A stretch of DNA of 64,000 nucleotides from Oceanotoga teriensis. GTDB taxonomy: Bacteria; Thermotogota; Thermotogae; Petrotogales; Petrotogaceae. The translations under genes and the position numbers were made by a program. Under the pieces are notes generated by a model. That model was not told where the DNA came from. It saw only the letters and a list, made by a program, of their open reading frames with translations, and ran no database searches. Position 1 is the first letter of the stretch, and the number at the start of each line of letters is the position of its first letter. The stretch lies in contig NZ_QGGI01000007.1 in the NCBI RefSeq assembly GCF_003148465.1, positions 1 to 64,000 of the forward strand, given 5' to 3'. Below are positions 42,901 through 53,900 of this stretch, piece by piece.

Positions 42901-43302
42901 TTAAAAATCAATAAAAATAGAAGGCCTTCCTTCGACTTCAGTATTGATCTCCTTATCTACTTTTTTAAAATATTTTATATCTGGTTCATCTAGATCATAT
43001 ACGACATACAATCTTTTATTATATTCTTTTAATATGATATTAGAGTCTATCTTTGGATTCAACAATTCTTCATTTTTTAAATCATCTATAGTTAAACTCT
43101 TATCTTTTCCTTCGATTAAAACATACTGAATTGTAGCACTCTGAACTTGCCTCATCTCCGTTAAAATCTTTGTAGCATTTGCTTGCTTAATAACACCACC
43201 AACAACTGGAACAGCAATAGAACCTATAATTGCTATTATTCCAAGAACTATCAAAACTTCTAAAATAGTAAAACCTTCCCTACCCTTCATAAACAATTTC
43301 AT
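42901..43302 (-). CDS. Type IV pilin-like (pseudopilin) protein
   Basis: The class III signal GREGFTILEVLIVLGIIAI, with cleavage after Gly and Phe at +1 and Glu at +5, precedes a soluble domain of about 100 residues with NATKILTEMRQVQSATIQYV. It fits a type IV pilin or type II secretion pseudopilin. No prepilin peptidase or assembly ATPase is nearby, so it must use machinery elsewhere. The ATG at 43302 is only two bases from AAGGGGG, so the TTG at 43296 (eight bases) may be the true start. Its place between cdsA and alaS is unusual. Confidence 0.85.
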   Translation of the reverse strand: MKLFMKGREGFTILEVLIVLGIIAIIGSIAVPVVGGVIKQANATKILTEMRQVQSATIQYVLIEGKDKSLTIDDLKNEELLNPKIDSNIILKEYNKRLYVVYDLDEPDIKYFKKVDKEINTEVEGRPSIFIDF

Positions 43303-43321
43303 AACCCCCTTATGAAACTAT

Positions 43322-44176
43322 TTAAATCCAGAATATTCTCAATAAAAAATACCACATTGGAGTAACCATTAAAAGGCCATCTATTCTATCCAACAATCCA
43401 CCATGTCCTGGAAGAATATCGCTTGAATCTTTTACATTATAATGCCTTTTAAAAATTGATTCAATTAAATCTCCAACAGTATCAAAAACGCCAACCATTA
43501 TGGCAAAAAATATCATATAAAATGGATTTATTATATTCTTAAAATTAAGATAATTTCTAATCATTTCAAACAAAAAAATATAGACATAAGTACCAAAAAT
43601 TCCACCTATAAAACCTTCCCAACTTTTTTTAGGTGAAAATGTTGGTGATATCTTATGCTTTCCAAAGTTCAAGCCAAAAAAATAAGCCGCAGCATCATAC
43701 ATCCAAACAGAAGTCAATGCTAAAATAGCCATACTTGAACCATAATTTATATGAAGCATAAAAAAATTTGAAAGAAAAAAAGAAATATATAAAAGGCTAA
43801 TTGCTCCAGCACTTATAAGTTTTTTAGCCATTCTTATATCTTTTATATTCAATAAAACACTAAAACTCAAAACAAAAAATGCAAGAAAAAATATAGTTTC
43901 TGCCTCAAAAGGCAATATACCCTGATACTCTGCTTCAATTGCAAAACCATATATCAAAGATGCAGTTCCAACTAATAAAGTCATAAAAAGCTTAAAAACA
44001 TTCTTATCTTTAAGCTCTTGAGAAGCCATCTCTATAAACTCAAAAGAAGCCAGCATAACTATAGTAGTAACCAACCCTATTAAAGTAGGATAAAGCAAAA
44101 AAGATAAAACCACTACTGGCCCTATAATAAAGCCTGATAGAGATCTGATAAAAATATCTTTTTTATTCACACCCAT
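43322..44176 (-). CDS. cdsA: Phosphatidate cytidylyltransferase
   Basis: It makes CDP-diacylglycerol from phosphatidate and CTP. The 284 residues hold about eight membrane segments and end with the CdsA signature SIFKRHYNVKDSSDILPGHG followed by GLLDRIDG. The ATG at 44176 lies eight bases after AGGAG; the frame opens earlier with GTG and ATG inside the ribosome site. It overlaps the end of uppS by 14 bases. Confidence 0.94.
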   Translation of the reverse strand: MGVNKKDIFIRSLSGFIIGPVVVLSFLLYPTLIGLVTTIVMLASFEFIEMASQELKDKNVFKLFMTLLVGTASLIYGFAIEAEYQGILPFEAETIFFLAFFVLSFSVLLNIKDIRMAKKLISAGAISLLYISFFLSNFFMLHINYGSSMAILALTSVWMYDAAAYFFGLNFGKHKISPTFSPKKSWEGFIGGIFGTYVYIFLFEMIRNYLNFKNIINPFYMIFFAIMVGVFDTVGDLIESIFKRHYNVKDSSDILPGHGGLLDRIDGLLMVTPMWYFLLRIFWI

Positions 44177-44885
44177 TTTCATCACTCCTGTTTATACCGC
44201 CAAACCTTCTAACTCTTTTATTATAAACTTTTAAAGCTTTAATATACTCTTCATAATCAAAATCTGGCCATAAAACATCAGTAAAATAAAATTCAGAATA
44301 TGCTGATTGCCATAATAAAAAATTACTCAAACGCTCTTCACCAGAAGTTCTAATTATAAAATCAGGATCTGGAACATCATTCAAATACAAATTAGATAAT
44401 ATATCCTCTTCTGTAATAAAAGATTTCCCCTGTGATATAAGTTTATTAACACTATCAACGATCTCCTGTCTTCCACCATAATTCAAAGCCATTATTAAAT
44501 CTATTTTATCATTATTTAAACTCTTATTTTCTATTCTCGAACAAGCATTTTGAACTTCTAAAGGCAATTTATCTATCCTACCAGAAAACCTCATTCTAAC
44601 GCCTTTAGATATAATTTTCAACATTCTCGTTTCAAGATATTTAACAAACAACTTAAACAAAAAATTAACCTCAGACTCCGGCCTCTTCCAATTCTCAGTA
44701 GAAAATGAATATAGGGTGAGATACCTCACCCCTAAATCTGCAGACCATTCTATTACATTTTCAGCAACTTGAGCACCAACTTCATGCCCAAAATTTCTTT
44801 TCTTTCCTTTTTTTTGAGCCCATCTTCCATTACCATCCATAATAATTCCAATATGATTTGGTATTTTCAAATCTTCTATAATCAA
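44163..44885 (-). CDS. uppS: Isoprenyl transferase (undecaprenyl diphosphate synthase)
   Basis: A cis-prenyltransferase that makes the lipid carrier for cell-wall synthesis. The conserved HIGIIMDGNGRWAQKKGKKR (catalytic Asp) and YLTLYSFSTENWKRP are present, with RTSGEERLSNFLLWQSAYSE near the C-terminus. At 240 residues the length is normal. It starts with TTG, overlapping the frr stop (TTGA); GGAG lies about 11 bases upstream. Confidence 0.95.
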   Translation of the reverse strand: MIIEDLKIPNHIGIIMDGNGRWAQKKGKKRNFGHEVGAQVAENVIEWSADLGVRYLTLYSFSTENWKRPESEVNFLFKLFVKYLETRMLKIISKGVRMRFSGRIDKLPLEVQNACSRIENKSLNNDKIDLIMALNYGGRQEIVDSVNKLISQGKSFITEEDILSNLYLNDVPDPDFIIRTSGEERLSNFLLWQSAYSEFYFTDVLWPDFDYEEYIKALKVYNKRVRRFGGINRSDENGCE

Positions 44886-45442
44886 GATTCCATGATCTCC
44901 TTTTCTTTTTTAGCAAAAATTTCATCAACTTTCTTTTCATGATCCTTCAAAATATTTTGAATTTCATCTTCAACCTTTTTTGCATCATCCTCAGGAAGAT
45001 CTCCATTATCTTTATCTTCTTTCACAAGTTTAAGTTCATCTCTTCTAATATTTCTCAAAGATACTTTAGTATCTTCAAGCATATCTTTCGCAATCTTAAC
45101 CCATTTCTTTCTATCCTCAACAGTTGGAGCAGGAAAATTAACTCTAACTACAACACCATCATTAATAGCATGAAGACCAAGATTAGAAGAATTTATAGTT
45201 TTCTCAATCTTTTCAAGTAAAGATTTATCCCAAGGTGTTATAGAAACAGATCTATCTTCACCAACTGTAACAGTTGAAGTCTGACTTACAGGAGTTGGAG
45301 CCCCATAATAATCAACCATCATATCTGCAAATAAAGATGCAGAAGGTCTTCCTGTTCTCAATTTTTTTAATTCATCTCTTAAATGATTTACACTCTTTTC
45401 CATTTTATCGGTAACTGATTTGGAATAAGCATTTTTAGCCAT
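44882..45442 (-). CDS. frr: Ribosome recycling factor
   Basis: It splits post-termination ribosomes with EF-G. The 186 residues have the standard helical-bundle pattern: MEKSVNHLRDELKKLRTGRP at the start, DYYGAPTPVSQ and NFPAPTVEDRKKWVK in the middle, and NIRRDELKLVKEDK after them. The frame is open five codons earlier, but GGAGGTGG five bases before the ATG at 45442 sets the start. It is the first gene of the housekeeping operon. The usual upstream rpsB-tsf-pyrH genes are not here. Confidence 0.97.
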   Translation of the reverse strand: MAKNAYSKSVTDKMEKSVNHLRDELKKLRTGRPSASLFADMMVDYYGAPTPVSQTSTVTVGEDRSVSITPWDKSLLEKIEKTINSSNLGLHAINDGVVVRVNFPAPTVEDRKKWVKIAKDMLEDTKVSLRNIRRDELKLVKEDKDNGDLPEDDAKKVEDEIQNILKDHEKKVDEIFAKKEKEIMES

Positions 45443-45679
45443 CAATTCCACCTCCAATTAGTATTAAAATATTCATTATATTATATCATATTTGACAATA
45501 ATATGAAATACTCTTTCACAATACTACAAACATAAAAATTAGAAAAAAGTTATAAAAAATAGTTTTAAAAACAAAATTAATAATAATTAACTCTAAATAA
45601 AAAAATTCAAATTTTAAAAAATAGAAAAATTAATGTAAAATAAAATGAGAAATGATTCATATATCAAGAGGTGAAAAAT

Positions 45680-47848
45680 ATGAAAATGGGCAAAAAAATA
45701 ATAATATCAAATATGATATTATTCATAAGTGGATTCATAATATTTTTTATTATCATGCAGAACCAATTAAAAACGGAGATAGAAAGATATAATATACAAA
45801 TACTAAAAAATAGCACAGATTTAAAATATGAATATTTCATGGATTTTTTTGAAAATCTTGAGCAAGATCTAATACTACTATCTAAAAGACAAGAAATATA
45901 TAAAACCTTAAACATGATGAACTATAATTATCAAAACAACAAAATACGCTATAAAGAAGATTTTCAAAAAAATTTAAAAAATATATACATCGAAAAAAAT
46001 CCTTTTAAAGAAAAAGAAAAAATGAAAAGTTCATTCGATATAGATGAAATACTTCCAATAGAAACCATACAAATGATAGCTGAATATGATACTTTACATG
46101 AACAAATACAAAAAATACTGTATGAAATAATAATTCAAAAAAAATATGATGATATAAAATTCATATCTTTAGATAAAGATATAATATACACAACAAAAAA
46201 AGATTCTGATTTTGCAAAATCCATAAAAAATGAAAATGGTCCATTAAATGATTTAATCAAAGAAATATCAGAAGATGAAAACAATAATATCCATATAACA
46301 GACTTTTATGAATACAATGATAAAATAGTCAGTTTCATTGGAATAAAATTAACCGATGAATACTCAAGTTCATTGGGTTATCTAATAATACAAATAAACA
46401 ATAAATTAATAGATGAAATAATGAATTCCAAACAATCAAACACAGAAACCTATATAGTTGGTAAAGACAATCTTATGAGAAATCAATCAATATATACAAA
46501 TAAACCAACAACATTAAATCAAAAAATACAAACTGAACAAGTAAAAAATGCTTTAAACAATCAACAAGGAAATATGATATCAAAAAACTATTTAAATCAA
46601 AAAGTAATAAGCACGTATAAACCATTCAATTATAAAGAAATAAACTGGGCAATAATAGGCGAAACTTCTTATCAAATACTTGATCAACAAATACAGAAAC
46701 TTATAAAACAATTCATACCAATATTGATAATCATAATAATCATTATAACTATTACAGGATTCATAATATCCAAAAAAAACATAGACCCAATAACAAAATT
46801 AAAAGAAAACATAGACAAATTTTCAAATGGAGATCTAACTCAATCATTCAAACAAAAAGGCAATTATGAAATAAATTCTATAAGTAATTCACTGAACAAA
46901 ATGTCAAAAACATTAAATCAATCAATAAATCAAATATATCAAAAATCTAAAAAACTTGAAATCATATCTTCAAAAATAAAACAATCATCCCAAGACATAT
47001 TCGATGAATATGAAAAAACAAAAAACAGTATAGAAAATTTAGATAAAGATTCACAAGAAACAACCGCCTCAATAGAAGAAGTAAGTTCTTCCATACAAGA
47101 AATGTATTCAGCTTCAAATGAAATATATGAAAATATAAAAGATATAAATAAAAATATGGAAAATCTAAACCATATAAGTTCCGATACACAAGACAATATA
47201 GAAAAAATAAAAAATATATCACAAATCACAAAAGACCAATCATCCAAAAATAAAAAAATAGCCTTAAAAATTGAAGATAATATAAAACAATTAGAAAAAA
47301 TATTAAAAGTACTCGATACAATATCAAAAAACACCGATTTACTGGCATTAAATGCATCAATAGAAGCTGCACGTGCTGGAGAAGCAGGAAAAGGATTTGC
47401 GGTTGTAGCACAAGAAGTAAGAACACTTTCAACAGAAAATCAAAAATTTAACAAACAAATAGAAAAAATAATAAATCAAATAAAAGAAGATTCAAAAATA
47501 AATCTTTCAGAATCGCAAAAAACTAATGAATTAATAATAAACACTGAAGAATATACAAATAACATAAAAACAACTTATAAAAAAATGGAAAACAAAATAG
47601 AACAAACAATAGAAAAAACAAAAAAAATAGAACATTATATAAAAACATTAAACACAATAAATGGAGAAATAGCAGAATCGATGACAAGTGCAACTAATGC
47701 AATAGATTCAATATCTAATAAAACAAATTCAATAGCTCAAACATTAAAATTACAAAATCAAAAAAACACTGAAAATAAAGAACTTTCAGACCAGGTAAAA
47801 AAATTAACAGACGATTTAAAATCAGAATTCAAAAAATTTATATTATAA
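45680..47848 (+). CDS. Methyl-accepting chemotaxis protein with Cache-type sensor
   Basis: The 722 residues comprise membrane helix 1 (about 8-26), an extracytoplasmic sensor to about 345, helix 2 (about 350-370), HAMP, and a long signalling coiled coil. The tip reads [20 protein letters not shown] then [13 protein letters not shown], which is well conserved. The protein is very rich in Lys, Asn, Gln and Ile, as expected from the A/C-rich codon use of plus-strand genes here. A GTG at 45671 is part of the ribosome site AGAGGTG; the ATG at 45680 is the start. It is a single gene with a terminator. Confidence 0.92.
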   Translation: MKMGKKIIISNMILFISGFIIFFIIMQNQLKTEIERYNIQILKNSTDLKYEYFMDFFENLEQDLILLSKRQEIYKTLNMMNYNYQNNKIRYKEDFQKNLKNIYIEKNPFKEKEKMKSSFDIDEILPIETIQMIAEYDTLHEQIQKILYEIIIQKKYDDIKFISLDKDIIYTTKKDSDFAKSIKNENGPLNDLIKEISEDENNNIHITDFYEYNDKIVSFIGIKLTDEYSSSLGYLIIQINNKLIDEIMNSKQSNTETYIVGKDNLMRNQSIYTNKPTTLNQKIQTEQVKNALNNQQGNMISKNYLNQKVISTYKPFNYKEINWAIIGETSYQILDQQIQKLIKQFIPILIIIIIIITITGFIISKKNIDPITKLKENIDKFSNGDLTQSFKQKGNYEINSISNSLNKMSKTLNQSINQIYQKSKKLEIISSKIKQSSQDIFDEYEKTKNSIENLDKDSQETTASIEEVSSSIQEMYSASNEIYENIKDINKNMENLNHISSDTQDNIEKIKNISQITKDQSSKNKKIALKIEDNIKQLEKILKVLDTISKNTDLLALNASIEAARAGEAGKGFAVVAQEVRTLSTENQKFNKQIEKIINQIKEDSKINLSESQKTNELIINTEEYTNNIKTTYKKMENKIEQTIEKTKKIEHYIKTLNTINGEIAESMTSATNAIDSISNKTNSIAQTLKLQNQKNTENKELSDQVKKLTDDLKSEFKKFIL

Positions 47849-47851
47849 AGA

Positions 47852-47886
47852 GAAAGCAGAACCTAAAAAGGTTCTGCTTTCATTTT
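47852..47886. terminator. Bidirectional terminator
   Basis: GAAAGCAGAACC / GGTTCTGCTTTC with an A-rich loop, followed by ATTTTC on the plus strand; it separates the chemoreceptor from the convergent HD-GYP gene. Confidence 0.88.
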
Positions 47887-49073
47887 CTATCGAATGAAAA
47901 ACTATAACAATCATCAGAATCATGATATAAACTATAAATCTTTTTAATCTCATCGATAGAATCTAAAAAAGCCCCAATTATAATTGGATCAAATTGTTTC
48001 CCACGTTCATTAATTATTATTTTTAAACTATCTTCAAAAGAAAAAGAATCTTTATAAGGCCTCTCAGAACAAAGTGCATCGAAAGTATCAGCGACAGCGA
48101 GTATTCTACCAGAAATTGAAATATCATTACCTCTAAGTCCATTTGGATAGCCAGAACCATCATAATTTTCATGATGATGCAAAATAATATCTTCAGCAGT
48201 CTTAAAAAAATTCATATCGATAGCGGGATGCATATTCTTCTCAATAGATTTCAATAAATCGTAACCAATCAAAACATGTTTTTTAATCTCTTCAAACTCT
48301 GATTCGGTAAGTCTTGATGGTTTAAGCAAAATACTATCAGAAATTCCTATCTTACCAATATCATGTAAAGGTGCAAACCAAAATATTTCTTTGATCAAAT
48401 CTTTACTATTTATAATACCTTTATCAAAAAGTCTCTCAGCGATAATCTTTGAATAATGTGCAACCCTCTTAACATGTGCACCGGTTTCAAGATCTCTTGT
48501 TTCAAGAATTTCAATAAGTCCGTTCATCGTCGTATTAACCATCTTAAAAGCCATAAATTTATTCAAAAGGCTATACTTTATAACATTAGTAAACAACTCA
48601 AAAATATATAAATAAGAACTATCATAAAATGATTCTTCATAATTAAAAACACTAATAACACCCAAAAAATCACCATTATTAATAATAGGTACAGCCATCA
48701 TAGACTTATTTCCATTCCCATAAAAATCTGACAAAAACTCATCATCTTTAAAAATAGAAATATCATCAACAACAATACTTTTACTACTCTCCATAATATT
48801 TTTCATGAAGAAACTAATATTTTCATTAAAAAAATAACTGCAATCATCTTTTTCAGAATTAAATAAAATATTGCAATCTTGATTCAAAAAATAAAAACCC
48901 ATAGTATCAACATCAAAAAAATTATTCAAAAAATCTTTTAAAAATCTCAGATAATCTTCAATATAAAGGACCTCTTCTGAATCAGAAAAAAATTTATTCA
49001 GCTTTTTTTGATCATTTATAAAGTTTTTCATCCCCACATAGCCTTTAATATGCTTTAAAAAGAAAGATATCAT
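47880..49073 (-). CDS. GAF / HD-GYP domain phosphodiesterase
   Basis: A cytosolic protein of 397 residues. A GAF-like domain (about 35-180) with SMMAVPIINNGDFLGVISVF precedes an HD-GYP domain with LHDIGKIGISDSILLKPSRL and HHHENYDGSGYPNGLRG. The metal and GYP residues are complete, so c-di-GMP hydrolysis is likely. AGAGG seven bases before the ATG at 49073 supports that start; an internal ATG 14 codons on is less well placed. It is divergent from the unrecognised HTH protein. Confidence 0.9.
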   Translation of the reverse strand: MISFFLKHIKGYVGMKNFINDQKKLNKFFSDSEEVLYIEDYLRFLKDFLNNFFDVDTMGFYFLNQDCNILFNSEKDDCSYFFNENISFFMKNIMESSKSIVVDDISIFKDDEFLSDFYGNGNKSMMAVPIINNGDFLGVISVFNYEESFYDSSYLYIFELFTNVIKYSLLNKFMAFKMVNTTMNGLIEILETRDLETGAHVKRVAHYSKIIAERLFDKGIINSKDLIKEIFWFAPLHDIGKIGISDSILLKPSRLTESEFEEIKKHVLIGYDLLKSIEKNMHPAIDMNFFKTAEDIILHHHENYDGSGYPNGLRGNDISISGRILAVADTFDALCSERPYKDSFSFEDSLKIIINERGKQFDPIIIGAFLDSIDEIKKIYSLYHDSDDCYSFSFDRK

Positions 49074-49329
49074 TCAAAAACCTCTTTCCGGACCCCTATA
49101 AAAATATAATAAAAATAGAATAATAAACTATATATGTATACACAACTAAATATTACATTATATAAAATGATATAACAAAAAAACATGTTTTCTAAAATAT
49201 AATCCAGAATAACGTTATAACAATTAAAAAAAAATTTACATCAAAAAAACTCATATAATGTATACACTCAATTTGTTAGTATAAAAAAGATTTAAAAATA
49301 TATCATACTTAAATTAAGAGGTGGGGCCA

Positions 49330-50895
49330 ATGAAAAGTATAGAAAAAGCCATATATGAAATACACAAATATGGTTTTTTTGCACAAAATTTGAGGGATTA
49401 TTTAAGCAAAAATTTTTGTAATAAAGATTTGAAAATGTATATACAAATAAAAAACATATACGATGTCTATGAATTCGAAAATACAATACTAAAAATAAAT
49501 CAAAATATATCCAAAATCAAAAACAAAAACATATACTATATGTTACTTGGATTAAAAATGATGTCTCTATTCAGCATAAAGGATCTCGATTATATAGTAT
49601 ATTACAAAATACTAAAAAAATCACAAAAAAAAATGCCTCCAATGTCAAGAGATATATTAAAAGGTATGTTTCTATACATAGAATCAAGAAATGGGGGATT
49701 AAAACAAAGCAAATTCTGGGGAAGTTTTTCATCAGATGATTATCTTTATATAAACTTCTTATTTGGAAAGGCTGATGGATATACAAATATATCAAAAAGA
49801 AAAAAAATACTCTCTGAAGTGGCCGTCAAAGCCAAAAAAATACCAAATCCATCTTTAATAAACGCATCATTGAACAATCTTTTAACTTTAGAAAAAAGCG
49901 ATAAATTAAAATGCATAATATCAAAAATAAATCTATACTATGCATCCTATTACTTTTCAACTAATAGAAAAATAATAAATGCTTATCAACAATATATATA
50001 TACTTTAAAAGAAAATGATAGTTTCATATATTATATGGAACTATATATATTCTCTTTAATGATAAAAAATGAAAAAGATGAATTTCAACAAAATCTAATA
50101 AATACAGACACAAAAGAAACTATAAAAAAATTAGAAATAGACAAAAGTTCTTATTCAATAACAAATGAAGATATAATAGAAATAAAAAAATATATAAAAA
50201 AAAATAATCTTTCAAAAACGGCAAAAAATCTTGGATTATCCAGAAGAACTCTTTATAAAATTCTAAATGGAGAAACAAAAAGAATAAAATCGCAAACGAT
50301 ATATAAAATAATGGAAGAAGATGAAACATATTTCAAAAATCAAATAGAACAAGAAAGATTCAAAATAATATTAGACGAAAATATCGAAGAAATTCTATTC
50401 AATGCAAAAAAAATAAAAAAAGAAACAATAATAATAAATATACTCTCTACAATGATGACCCTAGAAGATCCAAATTTAAATAGATTAAAAAGACTCATAA
50501 AAGCCATAAAAAACACAGATATAAAAAAATTAAAAATATCCGACAAAATAATACTATTACAAGCTACCGAAGAGTTCGAATCTCCATTTGTAAAAGCAAG
50601 AAAAGATCTTGTAAAAAAAGCTTTTGAAAAAATAGACAATAAAACCATATACAAAATATATGAATACTACACACAAGATATAAATCTTCAAGAAAGAAAA
50701 ATTCTAAGTCAAATAATATTTGGAATAACACGTTTCAAAGACACAAATTATGAAATGAAAAATCTCTACCCTTTACCAAAAAACAAACACTTCAAAAATA
50801 AAGATGTAAATAAAGCATTATGGAATATATTTCCAGAAAAAAAGCGTGAAAAAGCTTTCAAAATATACATAAATTTAATAAAAAAAATAAAATAA
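49330..50895 (+). CDS. Unrecognised 521-residue protein with a central helix-turn-helix
   Basis: A single clear motif lies at about residues 275-325: EIKKYIKKNNLSKTAKNLG followed by LSRRTLYKILNGETKRI, a Fis/XRE-like DNA-binding helix-turn-helix. The flanks (1-265 and 330-521) are helical, Lys/Ile/Asn-rich and match no family I know; the N-terminal part has the feel of a TPR-like superhelix. A central DNA-binding motif between two helical arms is unusual for a regulator. A GTG at 49321 sits in the ribosome site; the ATG at 49330 is the start. It is convergent with the TPR giant and could be its regulator or partner. Confidence 0.6.
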   Translation: MKSIEKAIYEIHKYGFFAQNLRDYLSKNFCNKDLKMYIQIKNIYDVYEFENTILKINQNISKIKNKNIYYMLLGLKMMSLFSIKDLDYIVYYKILKKSQKKMPPMSRDILKGMFLYIESRNGGLKQSKFWGSFSSDDYLYINFLFGKADGYTNISKRKKILSEVAVKAKKIPNPSLINASLNNLLTLEKSDKLKCIISKINLYYASYYFSTNRKIINAYQQYIYTLKENDSFIYYMELYIFSLMIKNEKDEFQQNLINTDTKETIKKLEIDKSSYSITNEDIIEIKKYIKKNNLSKTAKNLGLSRRTLYKILNGETKRIKSQTIYKIMEEDETYFKNQIEQERFKIILDENIEEILFNAKKIKKETIIINILSTMMTLEDPNLNRLKRLIKAIKNTDIKKLKISDKIILLQATEEFESPFVKARKDLVKKAFEKIDNKTIYKIYEYYTQDINLQERKILSQIIFGITRFKDTNYEMKNLYPLPKNKHFKNKDVNKALWNIFPEKKREKAFKIYINLIKKIK

Positions 50896-50929
50896 AAAAG
50901 ACATGATCAGAAAAACTGACCATGTCTTT
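50890..50929 (-). terminator. Terminator of the TPR giant gene
   Basis: The minus strand folds AAAGACATGGTCAG / CTGATCATGTCTTT around T5 and continues TTTATTTTATTTT. In the plus direction the T run is short. Confidence 0.85.
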
Positions 50930-50933
50930 AAAA

Positions 50934-53900
50934 TTAAATGCAAAGCTTATCTAAATAACTCTTTATCAAATCAAGTCTATCATGATTCATATCAATTGCC
51001 TTTCTCAAATGACTTGAAAAATCCGTAGTAGTTCTAATACCCTTATCATAAAAAAAATCAAGTTTTTTCAAAGCCTTAGTAAAATCATCTGTATATATCA
51101 ACATATAAATATAGCATTCAAGAAGTTGAATATCATCAAAAGAATTATTAGAAATAGAAGAATTCAAAAGCTTCAAAGCTTTATCATAATTCAAACCTCT
51201 TTTAAACAAAAAACCTGCATAATTACCAGAAAAATAAACATTATCTTTAGAAACTTTCTCAGCTTTGATATAAAACTCATTTGCCTTATCATAATCACCC
51301 ATCAAATCATAAGTAAAAGCAATATTAACAAACAAATCAGAACCCTCATACTCTTTATCATAATCTGCTGCATTAAAAAACATTTCAAGAGCCTCATCAT
51401 ATTTCTTAAGATTCAAAAAATTAACACCATAATTTATATAAAAATTCAAACTCAAAAAACCTGCAGAAAATGCCTTCTTATAAAATTTATCGGCTTCATC
51501 AAATCTACCTAAATTCCTTAAAACATCGGCATATTCAGAAAAATCAAAAGAATATTTCATATCAATAGCTTTTTCATAAAAAATTTTAGATTTATCATAA
51601 TCTCTTATAAAATAAAAATAAAGATACCCAAGATGTGTAAAAAATTCCGGATTAGAATCTCCTTCAATTTCAAGAGCTTCATCTTTTATCTCTTCAAATC
51701 TATTAAATTGAAGATTCTGTGCTAAAAAATAAAGATAATCATAAAAAACATAATAATTATAACCAATATCAACAGCCTTATCAAACAAATCCATTATATC
51801 CCTTATAACTTCATTATTCTGCCATTTAGCCAAAGCATACTGATAATAAGCATAATAACTATCAGGCATAATATCAATCGCCTTCTCAAAATAAATCTTA
51901 GATTTATTATAATTCTTCAAAGCTTTCAAAACCATAGCATAATAAACATTAGCATAATAATTATAAGGATCTACCTTAAGAGACTTATCGAGATACTTCT
52001 TAGCAAGTTTATAATTATTCTCCTGAAAAAATAAAATTTTCGCATAAAAATAATTAAAAGTTGGATTTGTATTATCTATCCTCAAAGCTTTCTTAACAAG
52101 TTTTTTAGACCTATCATGATCATTAATTATATCCAACATAACTCCATAATTATAATAAATAAATGCATTATTCGGAAAACTTTCAATACCTTTATCATAA
52201 ACTAATTCAGCCTTCTCAAAATTATTACTCTTCTCTAAAAAAATAGCATAATTAATTATCAAATCTGGGAAAACCTCTATTTCCAAAGCCTTTTCATAAA
52301 ATTCCTCTACTCCATCTAAATCGCCAACATTTTCAAGATACTTGGCATATTCATAAAAAAGTTTAGCACTATCTGGAAATTTTTTAATAAATTTTTTAAA
52401 CTCTTTATCTACCTTTTTTGGAAAAAATTTCTGTAAGAAAAATAAGTAATTAACATGTATATTATCAAAAAACGATAATTTCTTCATACCTTCTTTATAA
52501 AAATTCAAAGCCTTATCAGAATCATCAAGATGTTCATACAATAAAGCAAGATTATTAAAAGCAAAAATATTAGTATCATCCATTTCTAAAATTTTCTCAT
52601 AATAATAAATAGACTCTTCAAAATTGTTCAAATCAGTCAAAAGTAATGCAAGATTCATATAAGCCATAACATAAGAACCATCATTTTCTATAGCCTTCTT
52701 ATAAAATTCTTCAGCTTTATTTAAATCTCCTCTCTTCTGACATAAAAGTGCATAATTATAATATGCATGAGGATAATCAGGAAAATCAGAAATAATCTTC
52801 TTATAAAATTTCTCGGCTTCATCCTCTCTTCCAGTTTTTTCCAATAAAATACCATAATTATTATAAATATTCTTAAAATCTGGATTTTTACCAATTGCCA
52901 TCTTATAAACGCTCTCAGCTTCATCATATCTTTCCAACTTTTCCAAAGCGAGTGCATACTCATTATAAGCCATATAAAAATTAGGATTTATATCTATAAT
53001 CCTTTTAAAATAATCAGTAGATTCATCATAAAATCCAAAATTAACCAAAAAAATACCATAATTATATAATAAACTAATATTATCCGGAGACAAATTAATA
53101 GCCTTCAAATAATTCTCTTTAGCATTCCTAAAATCATTTATCAAAGCATAAGATTTAGCAATCTCACCAAAATAAAGATAATTAGTATCATCTTCTTCAA
53201 TCGCCTTCTTTAAACAATCTATAGCTTTTTCATACTCTTTAAAATCATTCAATAAAAGAGCATACTCATAATAAAAATAATTATTTAAATCACCAAACTC
53301 CTTGTATCTCAAAAACATATCCATACTCTTATCAAAATCGCCATACTCTCTCAAAAAAATAGCGTATCTAATCAAAAGATAAGGATTCTTATCTTCATCA
53401 GAATCAAAAAGTTCTACAGATTTATTAAAAAATTTATTAGCTTCATCAAAATCTCCATAATCATACATCAAAAGAGCATAATTCTCGTAAACATATGAAG
53501 ATTCATCAATCTTTAAAGCCTTATCATAATAAATTTTTGCCTTATCGAGATCACCAAGACTAAAATGCAAAAATCTTGCATAATTAAAAATAACCTCAAA
53601 ATCATTATCAAATTTTTCAGCAGAAAGCTCCAAAATCAAAGCTGCTCTTCTTATATCAGATTCCTCTAAAAAAGCTTTTTTAACATCTTCATCATCAAAA
53701 AAAGAATCTACAAGTTCACTTATCTCTTCATTCGCTTTAACAAAATCACTATTATATTCTTCTATCTTCTCATATTCATTCTTCCAATAAAATTCAACCC
53801 TTGAAGAATTCATACTCAAAGAATCTATACCTAAAATATCTTTACACAATTTTTTAACAAAAATAGAATAATCTTCAACCTTTAAAAATTTCAAATACTC

